Positions 46,107-55,082 of a stretch of DNA of 64,000 nt are shown here, piece by piece. Numbering within the stretch: the first letter of the stretch is position 1; every line of letters starts with the position of its first letter. Where the stretch lies: NCBI RefSeq assembly GCF_003173055.1, contig NZ_QGLF01000003.1:599356-663355 (forward strand), given 5' to 3'. A program made the translations under genes and the position numbers. Under the pieces are notes generated by a model, which saw only the letters and a list, made by a program, of their open reading frames with translations, was not told the DNA's origin and did not search any database. The DNA comes from Zavarzinia compransoris. Lineage in GTDB: Bacteria; Pseudomonadota; Alphaproteobacteria; Zavarziniales; Zavarziniaceae.

Positions 46107-48542
46107 TCACTTGGCGAAGGCGGGCTGGTCGAGGTTGCGGCCCTCGGTGTACTGGCTGAGGTCGATGGATTCACCGACCAGCAGGTCGTCACGGGTTACG
46201 AAGCGCGGCTTGAACAGCCAGACCAGCAGGGGCAGCGCCACGATGGCGAGGACCATGTTGATGGTCATGACCATCAGGAGCAGGCGGCCCATGTCGGCCA
46301 GGAACTTCAGGTCCGACATGAAGGTCCAGGGGATCAGGCCGGCGGCGACGATGGTGGCGGTGAACATGATCGCCTTGCCGGTGGTCATCACGGCGGCGCG
46401 GATCGCCGTGTCGTAGCGCTTGGTCGCCTGGTATTCCTCGCAGATGCGCGACAGCAGGTAGATGCCGTAGTCGATGCCGACGCCGATGCCGATCGCCGCG
46501 ATCGGCAGGGTGTTGACGTCGAGGCCGATGCCCATCTCCGTCATCGCCGCGCCCAGGTAGATATTGGCGAGATTGACCGGGATGAGCAGGAAGAAGCCGG
46601 CCACGACCGAACGGTAGGCATAGGCGCAGCCGATCAGGATGCAGAGGTTGAGGGCGGCCAGGATGATCGTCTCGTAATGGGCGACCGTGTCGTTGATCGA
46701 CTGCTGCAGGGGGATCGTGCCGGTGGCGAGGCGGATGTTGAACTCCGCATGCTCGGCGCCGACCAGTTCCACCGCCTTGCGGGCCTGGGTCAGCGCGCGG
46801 TCGACCGTTTCCTGCTTGTTGTCCGGGTACCAGAGCGAGACGGTGGCATTCTGCTGCTCGAAATCCGCGACATGCAGGAAGGCCTTGGGGCTGGTGCCGA
46901 ACATCACCGCGCCGACCGCGGCGCCCATGGCCTCGTTGGTCGGATCGAGCGGCGCCCATTTCGGATTGCCGCCGGCGAACAGGCGGTTGGCCTCGGGCAG
47001 GTAGTCGGCGAAGGACAGGGTGGCGCGGGGCGGGTTCTCCATATGCTCCAGGGCATATTGGATCTGGGCCATGGTCAGGATGGTCTCGGCCTGGCGCGCC
47101 ACCCGGCTCGGGTTGATCGGGTTCTTCGCCTCGAGCACGATCTCCAGCGTGTTCACGCCCGGGAAGCTGCGGTTGATCGCCGCCACCGCCTTGTTGAACT
47201 CGCCGTCCTCCCACAGGATGTTGCTGCCCTCGACCGGGTTGCCCACCTCCATCTGCGAGAAGCGGTGGAACGAATAGGCCGAGATGACGATGAAGACGAC
47301 GGTGGTGACGCGGGCGAGCCGGCCGTAGCTGAGCTTCGAGACATGGCCGAGGAAGCGCTTGATCGCGGCATGGAAGCCGACGTCGCCGTCGGCGCCGGTG
47401 ATCTGGCGGACATTCTTCGGCGGCGGCAGGAGCGAGAGCACCAGCGGCGAGAAGAATACGTTGGCCGGCACGATCATGGCCGCCCACCAGGCGCAGAAGA
47501 TCGCGAAGCGTTCCATGGCCGGGATGGGCGCGATGGCGATGAGCGCGAGGCCCGCGACATCGGTGAAGATGCCGAGCACGGAGGGCGCCATCATGACCGA
47601 GAGCGCGATCTCCGCCGCCTTCCGCCGGTCGCCGACGTGAAGATAGATCTCGTAATAGCGCTCGGTGAACTGCACGCAGTGGCTGAACGAGCGCGCGACG
47701 AGCAGTAGCGGCACCACCATGATCAGCGGTTCGACCACGAGGCCGAGCCAGCCGACGAAGCCGAAGCCCCAGACCGCCGTAACGGCCGAGGTGACGATCG
47801 GCGTCAGCACGCCCGCAAGGTTGCGCATATAGAGCGCGAGGCACAGGAACAGGGCGGCGCCGGTGATGGCGAAGATGCCGACCATCTGTCCCTGGTAGCG
47901 GTAGACCCAGCCGGTCAGGGCCGGCATGCCCGCCATATGGACCTCGTGCTTGTCGTCGCGGGCTTCCTCGACCACCTTCTGCAGGTATTCGAAGGTCTCG
48001 CCGTAGTCGAGCAGGCGTTCGATGAAGGTCGCGGTGATCAAGGTCGCGGTGCCGTCTTCCGAGATATAGAAGCGGCGCGCCAGCGGCGCCATGTCGACGC
48101 GGCGCTTGAATTCCTCGAGATCGGCCTGGGTCGAGGGGATGGTGTCGCCCATGACCGGCTGGGTGTCGATGCCGGTCGGCGTCGCCTCGGCATAGCGGAC
48201 CTTCTCGGTCGAGATCGAGATCACCTGGTCGTGGTCGACGGCCGGCGCGAGGTCGACCTCGCGGGTCAGGTTCCAGACCTTCTGCAGGGTCTCGAGGTTG
48301 TAGATGTCGCCATCGGTGCGCTTGACCATGATGGTGACGGTCAGCGGATTGCCGAAGTTCGGATGGTCCTTGAACGTCTCGACGTAAGGATGATCCGCCG
48401 GCAACAGGTCCGAGAAGATCGTCCGCAGTTCGACGTTGCGGCAGCCCCAGCCGAAGAAGACGGTGATGAGCGCGATGACCAGGATCGAAAGCGTCCTGTT
48501 GGTCATGATCGCGTGCGACAGGCGATAGCTGAAGTTTTGCAC
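46107..48542 (-). CDS. MMPL/RND-superfamily lipophile transporter
   Basis: An 811-aa inner-membrane protein with two sets of about six spans and large periplasmic loops, an MMPL/HpnN-type RND layout. Visible motifs include NRTLSILVIALITVFFGWGC, FSDLLPADHPYVETFKDHPN, PLIMVVPLLLVARSFSHCVQ and GIGVGIDYGIYLLSRICEEY. This type lacks the HAE1 drug-efflux signatures and is linked to transport of hydrophobic molecules. It is the first gene of the four-gene unit RND-DUF1329-YCF48-DUF1302. It is divergent from the CYP153 gene. Confidence 0.92.
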   Translation of the reverse strand: MQNFSYRLSHAIMTNRTLSILVIALITVFFGWGCRNVELRTIFSDLLPADHPYVETFKDHPNFGNPLTVTIMVKRTDGDIYNLETLQKVWNLTREVDLAPAVDHDQVISISTEKVRYAEATPTGIDTQPVMGDTIPSTQADLEEFKRRVDMAPLARRFYISEDGTATLITATFIERLLDYGETFEYLQKVVEEARDDKHEVHMAGMPALTGWVYRYQGQMVGIFAITGAALFLCLALYMRNLAGVLTPIVTSAVTAVWGFGFVGWLGLVVEPLIMVVPLLLVARSFSHCVQFTERYYEIYLHVGDRRKAAEIALSVMMAPSVLGIFTDVAGLALIAIAPIPAMERFAIFCAWWAAMIVPANVFFSPLVLSLLPPPKNVRQITGADGDVGFHAAIKRFLGHVSKLSYGRLARVTTVVFIVISAYSFHRFSQMEVGNPVEGSNILWEDGEFNKAVAAINRSFPGVNTLEIVLEAKNPINPSRVARQAETILTMAQIQYALEHMENPPRATLSFADYLPEANRLFAGGNPKWAPLDPTNEAMGAAVGAVMFGTSPKAFLHVADFEQQNATVSLWYPDNKQETVDRALTQARKAVELVGAEHAEFNIRLATGTIPLQQSINDTVAHYETIILAALNLCILIGCAYAYRSVVAGFFLLIPVNLANIYLGAAMTEMGIGLDVNTLPIAAIGIGVGIDYGIYLLSRICEEYQATKRYDTAIRAAVMTTGKAIMFTATIVAAGLIPWTFMSDLKFLADMGRLLLMVMTINMVLAIVALPLLVWLFKPRFVTRDDLLVGESIDLSQYTEGRNLDQPAFAK

Positions 48543-49002
48543 TGGTCCACGAGCCCCTGAAGAGTGGCGGAACGGATTAGCGGTGGATCGCCGGGCCCGC
48601 GGCCCCTGGCATGGCGTGATGGCGGACGGGTAAAACGTCCCTGCGCGCGAATTCTCGCGTCATCTTTCCTCCCTCCGGTGCCGGTTGCTCCGGCGTCCTT
48701 GTCCTGGCCGTAACGTCTGCTGCGTTGTCGTGCCGTGGCCAGAGCCTGCGCTCGATTGGCGGAGGCGGGCGCCCCCCCATAGGAGGTGGCGTATGTTCCA
48801 TTTCCCCCGAATTGGCATCAATCGCATCCGTCCCGGCGCGCCCTGCGGGATCCCCACGAACGAGGGGGAGGGCAGGGAGACGGGCATGGCGGAAGGTGGC
48901 AGGCGATCAGGTCCGCGCCTCGGCCCGGTCCTCGATGCGACAGCGGGCGCGCCCGCCAAGACGACAACAATCCTCGCCCGCCTGGGCTACAGGGAGTGAG
49001 AC
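48543..49002. promoter_or_regulatory. 460-bp divergent control region between the MMPL transporter and CYP153 genes
   Basis: No gene is supported; short frames on the plus strand look random. The segment must hold promoters for both units. A GA-rich patch (ACGAGGGGGAGGGCAGGG, about 48857-48876) resembles loosely the purine-rich boxes bound by MalT-type activators. A TAGGAGGTGG at 48780-48789 is a ribosome-binding-like sequence with no good gene behind it. No clear -35/-10 pair was found. Confidence 0.5.
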
Positions 49003-50262
49003 ATGAATGAAGCAGCCTTGAAGCTGGATGCCGGTGTTGCCGACGCCTGGTCCATGCCCCTCGCGGAGATCGACGTCTCGGATCCGGCGCGGTTCCGCGA
49101 CAATACCTTCTGGCCGTTCTTCGAGCGCCTGCGCAAGGAAGACCCGGTGCATTGGTGCGCCAACGGCATGTTCGGTCCCTATTGGTCGGTGACCAAATAC
49201 AAGGACATCATGCAGGTGGAGACCAGCCACCAGATCTTCTCGTCCGATACCGATCTCGGCGGCATCACCATCGAGGACGGCAACGGCGGCAACGGCCTGC
49301 CCATGTTCATCGCCATGGACCCGCCGAAGCACGACGAACAGCGGAAAGCGGTCAGCCCCGTGGTCTCGCCCGAAAACCTGGCGAAGCTGGAAGGCACGAT
49401 CCGCAGCCGCGTCGGCGAGATCCTGGACGGCCTGCCGGTCGGCGAGACTTTCAACTGGGTCGAGCGCGTCTCGATCGAACTGACCACCCAGATGCTGGCG
49501 ACCCTGTTCGATTTCCCGTGGGAAGACCGGCGCCTGCTGACCCGCTGGTCCGACGTCGCCACCGCCACCCCGGGCTCGGGCATCATCGACAGCTACGAAC
49601 AGAAGCGGGCCGAGGTGATGGAATGCGGCACCTATTTCACCCGCCTGTGGAACCAGCGCGTGAACGCGGAGCCGGGCAACGACCTGATCTCGATGATGGC
49701 GCATTCGGACGCCATGCGTCAGATGTCGCCGGAGGAATTCCTGGGCAACCTGCTGCTGCTGATCGTGGGCGGCAACGACACGACCAGAAATTCGATCACC
49801 GGCGGCCTGCTGGCCCTGAACGAGAACCCGGAGCAATACCGCAAGCTCAGGGAAAACCCGGCCCTGATCACCAGCATGGTGCCGGAGATCATTCGCTGGC
49901 AGACCCCGCTCGCCCATATGCGGCGCACCGCGAAGATCGACACCGTTCTTGGCGGCAAGACGATCCGCGCCGGCGACAAGGTGGTGATGTGGTACGTCTC
50001 GGGCAATCGCGACGAGGAGGCGATCGAACGGCCGGATGACTTCATCATCGACCGCGCCCGCCCGCGCCAGCACCTGTCGTTCGGCTTCGGCATCCACCGC
50101 TGCGTCGGCAACCGGCTGGGCGAATTGCAGCTGAAGATCGTCTGGGAGGAAATCCTGAAGCGCTGGCCCGACAAGCCGATCGAGGTCATGGCCGAGCCGA
50201 AGCGCGTCTATTCCTGCTTCGTCAAGGGTTACGAAAGCATGCCGGTGCGCATCCCCGCCTGA
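49003..50262 (+). CDS. CYP153-like cytochrome P450 (alkane / fatty-acid terminal hydroxylase)
   Basis: A 419-aa bacterial class I P450. The I-helix is LLLIVGGNDTTRNSITGG (GGNDT at 256-260), ExxR is EIIR at 295-298, and the heme loop is FGFGIHRCVGNR with Cys367. The sequence LSFGFGIHRCVGNRLGE plus LKIVWEEILKR and the I-helix are very close to CYP153 enzymes, which hydroxylate terminal carbons of alkanes and fatty acids. It is soluble. The ferredoxin encoded 11 bp downstream is the expected electron donor. ATG at 49003 follows AGGGAGTGAG. Confidence 0.92.
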   Translation: MNEAALKLDAGVADAWSMPLAEIDVSDPARFRDNTFWPFFERLRKEDPVHWCANGMFGPYWSVTKYKDIMQVETSHQIFSSDTDLGGITIEDGNGGNGLPMFIAMDPPKHDEQRKAVSPVVSPENLAKLEGTIRSRVGEILDGLPVGETFNWVERVSIELTTQMLATLFDFPWEDRRLLTRWSDVATATPGSGIIDSYEQKRAEVMECGTYFTRLWNQRVNAEPGNDLISMMAHSDAMRQMSPEEFLGNLLLLIVGGNDTTRNSITGGLLALNENPEQYRKLRENPALITSMVPEIIRWQTPLAHMRRTAKIDTVLGGKTIRAGDKVVMWYVSGNRDEEAIERPDDFIIDRARPRQHLSFGFGIHRCVGNRLGELQLKIVWEEILKRWPDKPIEVMAEPKRVYSCFVKGYESMPVRIPA

Positions 50263-50273
50263 GGTTTTGGACC

Positions 50274-50594
50274 ATGAGCCTGATCATCTTCATCGAACAC
50301 GACGGCACGCGCCACGAGGTCGACATCGCCGAGGGCCACAGCCTGATGGAAGGGGCGGTCGCCAACATGGTGCCGGGCATCGACGCCGATTGCGGCGGCG
50401 CCTGCGCCTGCGCCACCTGCCACGTCCATGTCGAGCCGGCCTGGCTGGAACGCCTGCCGGCGCAAAGCGAAATGGAAGCCTCGCTGCTGGAATTCGCGCC
50501 CGACCCGACGGCGGGATCGCGCCTTGCCTGCCAGATCAGGGTTTCCCCCTGCCTGAACGGCATGACCGTGCACCTGCCCGCCGCCCAGCACTGA
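50274..50594 (+). CDS. [2Fe-2S] ferredoxin of the P450 system
   Basis: A 106-aa adrenodoxin/putidaredoxin-type ferredoxin. The cluster ligands are in DADCGGACACATCHVHV (C-x5-C-x2-C) plus a fourth Cys in SRLACQIRVSPCLNG. It lies 11 bp after the CYP153 gene in the same operon and supplies its electrons. No ferredoxin reductase gene follows directly. Confidence 0.94.
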   Translation: MSLIIFIEHDGTRHEVDIAEGHSLMEGAVANMVPGIDADCGGACACATCHVHVEPAWLERLPAQSEMEASLLEFAPDPTAGSRLACQIRVSPCLNGMTVHLPAAQH

Positions 50595-50605
50595 GCGGCG
50601 ACGGA

Positions 50606-50643
50606 AAGGGGGCGGGCCGCGGTGGTGCGGCCCGCCCCTTTTT
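50606..50643 (+). terminator. Rho-independent terminator after the P450-ferredoxin operon
   Basis: A GC-rich stem GGGGCGGGCCGC / GCGGCCCGCCCC with a 6-nt GGTGGT loop is followed by TTTTTCTT. It lies between the convergent ferredoxin and GMC oxidoreductase genes. A weaker A-tract on the other side could let it serve both directions. Confidence 0.88.
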
Positions 50644-50650
50644 CTTGCCG

Positions 50651-52282
50651 TCAGGCGACGTTGCGGGTTTCTTCGCGCGGCAGGGCGGCGCGGCCGAGGA
50701 TCATGTCCGCGGCCTTTTCCGCGATCATGATGGTGGGCGCATTGGTATTGCCCGAAACCAGTGTCGGCATGATCGAGGCATCGACGATGCGCAGCCCGGC
50801 GATGCCGTGGACCTTCAGGTCGTCGCCGACCACGGCCAGGGGATCGCGGCCCATCTTGGCGGTGCCGACCGGGTGGTAGACGTGTTCGCAATGCTGGCGC
50901 ACGGCCGCCTCGATCTCGGCCTCGCTGCGCACCTCGACGCCGGGGATCAGTTCCTTGTCGACATGGGCGGCCAGGGCCGGCTGGGCCATGATCCGCCGGC
51001 ACAGGCCGATGCCCTTCACCAGGCGCTCGACGTCGCGCGGGTCGGACAGCAGGCCGATGTCGATCGCCGGATCGTCGAAGGGATCGGGCGAGGCCAGGGT
51101 CACGCTGCCCCGGCTGTAGGGGCGCAGGAAGCAGGCGTGCAGCGACATGCCGTGCTTGCCCATGGCCTTGGTGTCGCGGCCATGGTCGACGAAGATCAGC
51201 GGCACGAAATGGAGCTGGAGGTCAGGGACCTCGACCGTGGGGTCGGACTTGATGAAGCCGCCGGCCTGGGTCACCGAGCGGCCGAGCATGTTGTCGCGCC
51301 GGCCGAGCGCGTAGGACAGGCCGGCGCCGGCCATGCGGGCAAGGCCCGCCCCGTTCATGACGAAGCCGTCCCGCTTCTTCGAACTGTAGACGGTGGCGAC
51401 GTCCGGATGTTCCTGCAGGTTGCGCCCGACCCCCGGCAAGTCGTGGACGACGCCGATGCCCTTGGCCCGCAGCTCGGCCGCCGGGCCGATGCCGGACAGC
51501 AGCAGGACCTGCGGCGTGCCGAAGCTGCCGGCGGCCATGATCACCTCGCGCCCGGCCTTCACGGTCTCGCGCTCGCCATGGCGGTCGATGACGACGCCGG
51601 TGGCGCGGCGGCCGTCCATGGCCAGTTTCAGGACCCGGGCATCGGTCAGCACGGTCAGGTTGGCGCGGCCCTGCGCGGGTTCGAGATAGGCCTGGCGCAC
51701 GCCCCAGCGCCGCCCGTCCTTGATGGTGAACTGATAGAGGCCGACGCCTTCGAACTGCCCGCCGTTGAAATCCGGGTTGCGGGGGAAGCCGGCCTCGGCC
51801 GCCGCATCGATGAACTTCAGGTTGGGGACATAGCCGTAATGCGTGTCCGAGACATGCAGGGGGCCGCCGCTGCCGTGGAAATCGTCGGCGCCGCGGGCAT
51901 TGTCCTCGGCCTTGCGGAAATAGGGCAGGACATCGTCATAGGCCCAGCCCCGGTTGCCGCCCTGCGCCCAAGTGTCGTAATCCGAGGCATCGCCCCGGAT
52001 ATAGACCATGGCGTTGATGGCGGACGAGCCGCCCAGGCCCTTGCCCCGGGGCAGGAAGTGCTGGCGCCCGCCGGTCGCCGGGTTGGGGGTCGAATTGAAC
52101 GCCCAATTATACTTGTGGGTCAGCATGTTCATGCCGAACATGCCGGGCCAGCGCACCAGGGGGGAGGATTTCGCGGTGCCGGCCTCGATCAGGCAGACCT
52201 TGCTGCGGCCGTCCGCCGACAGCCGGTTGGCCAGCACGCAGCCGGCCGAGCCGCCGCCGACGATGACATAGTCGAATTCCAT
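50651..52282 (-). CDS. GMC-family FAD alcohol dehydrogenase (AlkJ-like)
   Basis: A 543-aa glucose-methanol-choline oxidoreductase. It has the ADP-binding motif DYVIVGGGSAGCVLANRLS at the N-terminus, GKGLGGSSAINAMVYIRGD and AGSFGTPQVLLLSGIGP. The catalytic His lies in VYHPVGTAKMG. It is close in style to AlkJ and choline dehydrogenase, which oxidise alcohols to aldehydes and pass electrons to quinone or O2. Beside CYP153, it could oxidise the resulting alkanols. ATG at 52282; the long open frame upstream is not needed. Confidence 0.93.
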   Translation of the reverse strand: MEFDYVIVGGGSAGCVLANRLSADGRSKVCLIEAGTAKSSPLVRWPGMFGMNMLTHKYNWAFNSTPNPATGGRQHFLPRGKGLGGSSAINAMVYIRGDASDYDTWAQGGNRGWAYDDVLPYFRKAEDNARGADDFHGSGGPLHVSDTHYGYVPNLKFIDAAAEAGFPRNPDFNGGQFEGVGLYQFTIKDGRRWGVRQAYLEPAQGRANLTVLTDARVLKLAMDGRRATGVVIDRHGERETVKAGREVIMAAGSFGTPQVLLLSGIGPAAELRAKGIGVVHDLPGVGRNLQEHPDVATVYSSKKRDGFVMNGAGLARMAGAGLSYALGRRDNMLGRSVTQAGGFIKSDPTVEVPDLQLHFVPLIFVDHGRDTKAMGKHGMSLHACFLRPYSRGSVTLASPDPFDDPAIDIGLLSDPRDVERLVKGIGLCRRIMAQPALAAHVDKELIPGVEVRSEAEIEAAVRQHCEHVYHPVGTAKMGRDPLAVVGDDLKVHGIAGLRIVDASIMPTLVSGNTNAPTIMIAEKAADMILGRAALPREETRNVA

Positions 52283-52410
52283 GGTGGAAAGCCTCCCTCT
52301 TTTTCCCTGACAGAACAGCGAGGCGGGGCCCGCCGTCAAGCAACTCGAACGGGGGGGTGGAAGCCGGCGGGCGTCGCCCGCACCTTGGCCGGAAAAGCGG
52401 AGGAGCTTCT

Positions 52411-54249
52411 ATGGAACACCAGGCTACGGCCGATTGGGGCCTCGTTGCGCGGGCCCGCGCCACGGAGCGTTTGCAGGACCTGCACCGCCTGCCCCTGTTT
52501 CCGGTGCCGACGATCGGCCTGACCCTGGCCTGCCTGCTGGGGTTCGCGCTGTCGGCCTGGGGCATGGTGACGGGCCAGCTGTCGCCCTATGTCGGGGTGC
52601 CGGTCAGCGCGATCATCGTCTATGCCTCCTTCACCGTGCTGCACGACGGCACCCACCGGGCCATTTCGCGCAGCCCCCTGGTGAACGATATCATCGGCAC
52701 GATCGGCGGGCAGATCCTGCTGCCGGGGCTGGAGGTCGCGGTCTATCGCCACCTCCATCTCGAACACCATAAGAACACGGGCCATCACACGGAAGACCCG
52801 GACGATATCCTGGTCCGCCCGCTGCCCGGCTCCCTGCCGCAGATGATGTTCATCGATGTGGTCTGGTTCTTCTGGTACATGAAGCGCATCCGGCGCTGGA
52901 CCGCGGTGCAGAACGCCCGCTTCCTGTTCGGCTTCACGCTTTACGTGCTTTGGCATGCGGCCTGGATCGCCTCGCCCTGGGGGGGGGAATGGTTCCTGGT
53001 CTGGCTGCTGCCCCAGCGCCTGGGGCTGACGATCCTCACCTATCTCTTCGCCCATATCCAGCACCCGCCGGGGGTGGAGCAGGACGCGCGGCCGATCCAT
53101 GCCACGGTGATGCTGGACCGCAATCCCCTGGTCCTGTCCTTCATGCTGGGGCAGAGCGCCCACCTCATCCATCACCTTTATCCGCAATTGCCGTTCTACC
53201 GGCTGGAGGCGGGCTGGCGCGCGGCGGAAGCCCTGCTGAGGCCGCGGAACGTCCATTTCCGCAGCCTGTTCGACGGCCGCTACGACCGGCTGCCCGGCGT
53301 CGAATCGCATTGGCTCGAAGCGAAGGTCGCGGCGGTCGAGGACATCGCCGCCGACATCCGCCTGTTCACCCTGGTGGCGCCGGACGGCGGCGCCCTGCCG
53401 CCCTTCGAGGCGGGCGCCCATATCGATGTCCGGCTGGGGCCTTCGCTGGTCCGGCAATATTCGCTGATCGGGCGGCCGGGCGCCGCCGGGCCCTGGCGCA
53501 TCGCGGTGAAGCGCGACGGCGGCGGGCGCGGCGGCTCCATCGCCCTGCACCAGCAATGGACGGAGGGGGCCGAAGTCACCGTCGGCCGACCGCGCAACAA
53601 TTTCGCCCTGGCGCCGGGGGGCACGCGGCTGGTGCTGGTCGCGGGCGGGATCGGGCTCACCCCGCTCCTCTCCATGGCCCATGCGGCGGCGGGGCGCGAC
53701 CTGGCCCTGCATGTCTTCGCCCGCGACCGGGCCCATATGCCCTTCGGCGGCGATTTCAGCCGCTTCCCCTTCGCCGGCCGGGTGACCGCGCATCAGGACC
53801 ACGGCCAGGGCTTCAGCGATGCGGAGATCATGGCCGCCCTCGGGCCCCGGGTGGCGGGCGACCGGCTCTATCTCTGCGGCCCTCAGGGCTTCATGGCGCG
53901 GGTGAAGGCGGCGGCGGCCCGCCTCGGCTGGCCCGAGGACGGGGTGGCGACGGAAAGTTTCGCCGCGGATGCCGGCCCGGGCCGGGCCTTCACCCTGGCT
54001 CTCGCGCGGAGCGGCCGCCGCTTCGAGATCCCGGCCGGCACCGCCATCACCGATGTGCTGGACAAGGCGCGGCTGCCGGTCGATACGCTGTGCCGGCGCG
54101 GCATCTGCGGCACCTGCCGCTGCCGCCTCGTCTCAGGCACGGTCGAGCACCGGGACATGGTGCTGACGGCGGCCGAACGGGCGGAGGGCCAGTTCATCCC
54201 CTGCGTTTCGCGCGGCACCGGGGCGGATGCGGTGGTTCTCGACCTCTGA
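52411..54249 (+). CDS. Fusion of membrane fatty-acid desaturase/hydroxylase with FAD-NAD-[2Fe-2S] reductase
   Basis: A single 612-aa chain with two modules. Residues 1-295 form a membrane desaturase-superfamily domain with hydrophobic spans. Its His boxes are HDGTH (78-82), HLHLEHH (114-120) with HH at 125-126, and HLIHH (251-255), the di-iron ligands. Residues 300-612 form a ferredoxin reductase: RQYS (348-351, FAD), AGGIGLTP (411-418, NAD), CGPQGFM, and a C-terminal [2Fe-2S] domain with Cys561, Cys566, Cys569 and Cys598. The order FAD-NAD-FeS is that of phthalate dioxygenase reductase. Usually the oxygenase and reductase are separate proteins, so this looks self-sufficient. The substrate may be fatty acyl chains or hydrocarbons. 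ATG 52411 has a GGAGGAGC site. Confidence 0.92.
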   Translation: MEHQATADWGLVARARATERLQDLHRLPLFPVPTIGLTLACLLGFALSAWGMVTGQLSPYVGVPVSAIIVYASFTVLHDGTHRAISRSPLVNDIIGTIGGQILLPGLEVAVYRHLHLEHHKNTGHHTEDPDDILVRPLPGSLPQMMFIDVVWFFWYMKRIRRWTAVQNARFLFGFTLYVLWHAAWIASPWGGEWFLVWLLPQRLGLTILTYLFAHIQHPPGVEQDARPIHATVMLDRNPLVLSFMLGQSAHLIHHLYPQLPFYRLEAGWRAAEALLRPRNVHFRSLFDGRYDRLPGVESHWLEAKVAAVEDIAADIRLFTLVAPDGGALPPFEAGAHIDVRLGPSLVRQYSLIGRPGAAGPWRIAVKRDGGGRGGSIALHQQWTEGAEVTVGRPRNNFALAPGGTRLVLVAGGIGLTPLLSMAHAAAGRDLALHVFARDRAHMPFGGDFSRFPFAGRVTAHQDHGQGFSDAEIMAALGPRVAGDRLYLCGPQGFMARVKAAAARLGWPEDGVATESFAADAGPGRAFTLALARSGRRFEIPAGTAITDVLDKARLPVDTLCRRGICGTCRCRLVSGTVEHRDMVLTAAERAEGQFIPCVSRGTGADAVVLDL

Positions 54250-54283
54250 GACCGCCCTTCCGGCGGGGGCGCGGGCCTATGGC

Positions 54284-54312
54284 TTGCGCACCCCCCGACT
54301 CTCCGCTATAAG
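54284..54312 (+). promoter_or_regulatory. Promoter of rpmI-rplT
   Basis: TTGCGC (54284-54289) and TATAAG (54307-54312) are separated by 17 bp, followed by about 75 nt of leader before rpmI. It sits just after the desaturase-fusion stop, showing that the ribosomal genes begin a new transcription unit here. Confidence 0.6.
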
Positions 54313-54391
54313 GCCCGCTTCCATCGCGGGGCCGGGCGAAAAGGGCTGCCCAGGCGCCGCTATTGATGATCTTCGGATCAAGGAGGTTGAA

Positions 54392-54592
54392 ATGCCCAAG
54401 ATGAAGACGAAGAGCGGGGCGAAAAAGCGCTTCTCTCTGACCGGGACCGGCAAGGTCAAGGCGCTTCAGGCCGGCAAGCGTCACGGCATGATCAAGCGCA
54501 CCAACAAGCAGATTCGCAATCTTCGCGGTCACACCACGCTGTTCAAGGCGGACGGTGACAACGTGAAGAAGTACTTCCTGCCCAATTCGTGA
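54392..54592 (+). CDS. rpmI: 50S ribosomal protein L35
   Basis: A 66-aa very basic protein with the L35 signature [20 protein letters not shown] and [19 protein letters not shown] strong AAGGAGG site precedes ATG 54392. infC, usually just upstream, is not present here. Confidence 0.97.
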   Translation: MPKMKTKSGAKKRFSLTGTGKVKALQAGKRHGMIKRTNKQIRNLRGHTTLFKADGDNVKKYFLPNS

Positions 54593-54606
54593 CGGAGAAC
54601 TGAGCT

Positions 54607-54972
54607 ATGTCGCGCGTGAAACGTGGCGTCACCGCCCATGCCCGTCACAAGAAGCTGCTCGGCCAGGCCAAGGGTTACCGCGGCCGGGGCAATTCGTCGT
54701 ACCGGATTGCGATCGAGAAGGTCGAGAAGGGTCTTCAGTACCAGTATCGCGATCGTCGCGCCCGCAAGCGCAACTTCCGCGCCCTGTGGATCCAGCGCAT
54801 CAATGCCGCGGTCCGCGAGCACGGCCTGACCTACAGCCGATTTATCGACGGTCTCGCGAAGGCGGGCGTCGAGGTTGACCGCAAGGTCCTCTCCGACCTC
54901 GCCATCCGCGAGCCCGGCGCCTTCAAGGCGCTGGTCGACCAGGCGCGGGCGGCCCTCCCCACCGAGGCCTGA
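54607..54972 (+). CDS. rplT: 50S ribosomal protein L20
   Basis: A 121-aa L20 that binds 23S rRNA early in assembly. It starts [20 protein letters not shown] and contains [20 protein letters not shown]. It is 14 bp downstream of rpmI in the conserved order rpmI-rplT-pheS-pheT. Confidence 0.98.
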   Translation: MSRVKRGVTAHARHKKLLGQAKGYRGRGNSSYRIAIEKVEKGLQYQYRDRRARKRNFRALWIQRINAAVREHGLTYSRFIDGLAKAGVEVDRKVLSDLAIREPGAFKALVDQARAALPTEA

Positions 54973-54996
54973 CCCCCCGCCAATTTGCTGGCATTC

Positions 54997-55024
54997 GCCC
55001 CCGGGGTTTGATACCCCCGGGGGC
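54997..55024 (+). terminator. GC-rich hairpin between rplT and pheS (attenuator-like)
   Basis: A perfect 10-bp stem GCCCCCGGGG / CCCCGGGGGC with an 8-nt loop (TTTGATAC) lies in the 110-bp gap after rplT. No T-tract follows, so it is a partial barrier or mRNA-stability element rather than a clean terminator. Confidence 0.4.
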
Positions 55025-55082
55025 AACCGCGCCCGACCAGGAACACCCGACCGGGAACTGGGGCGCCGGATTGGGGTCGAAC

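Noticed and set aside
48707-48722. A possible sigma54 promoter (TGGCCGTAACGTCTGC)
   Set aside because: The GG-to-GC distance is one base too long and the TTGC element is imperfect.
48685-49010. Short plus-strand frames before the P450 gene
   Set aside because: Arg/Pro-rich translations in several frames at once, a sign of non-coding GC-rich DNA.
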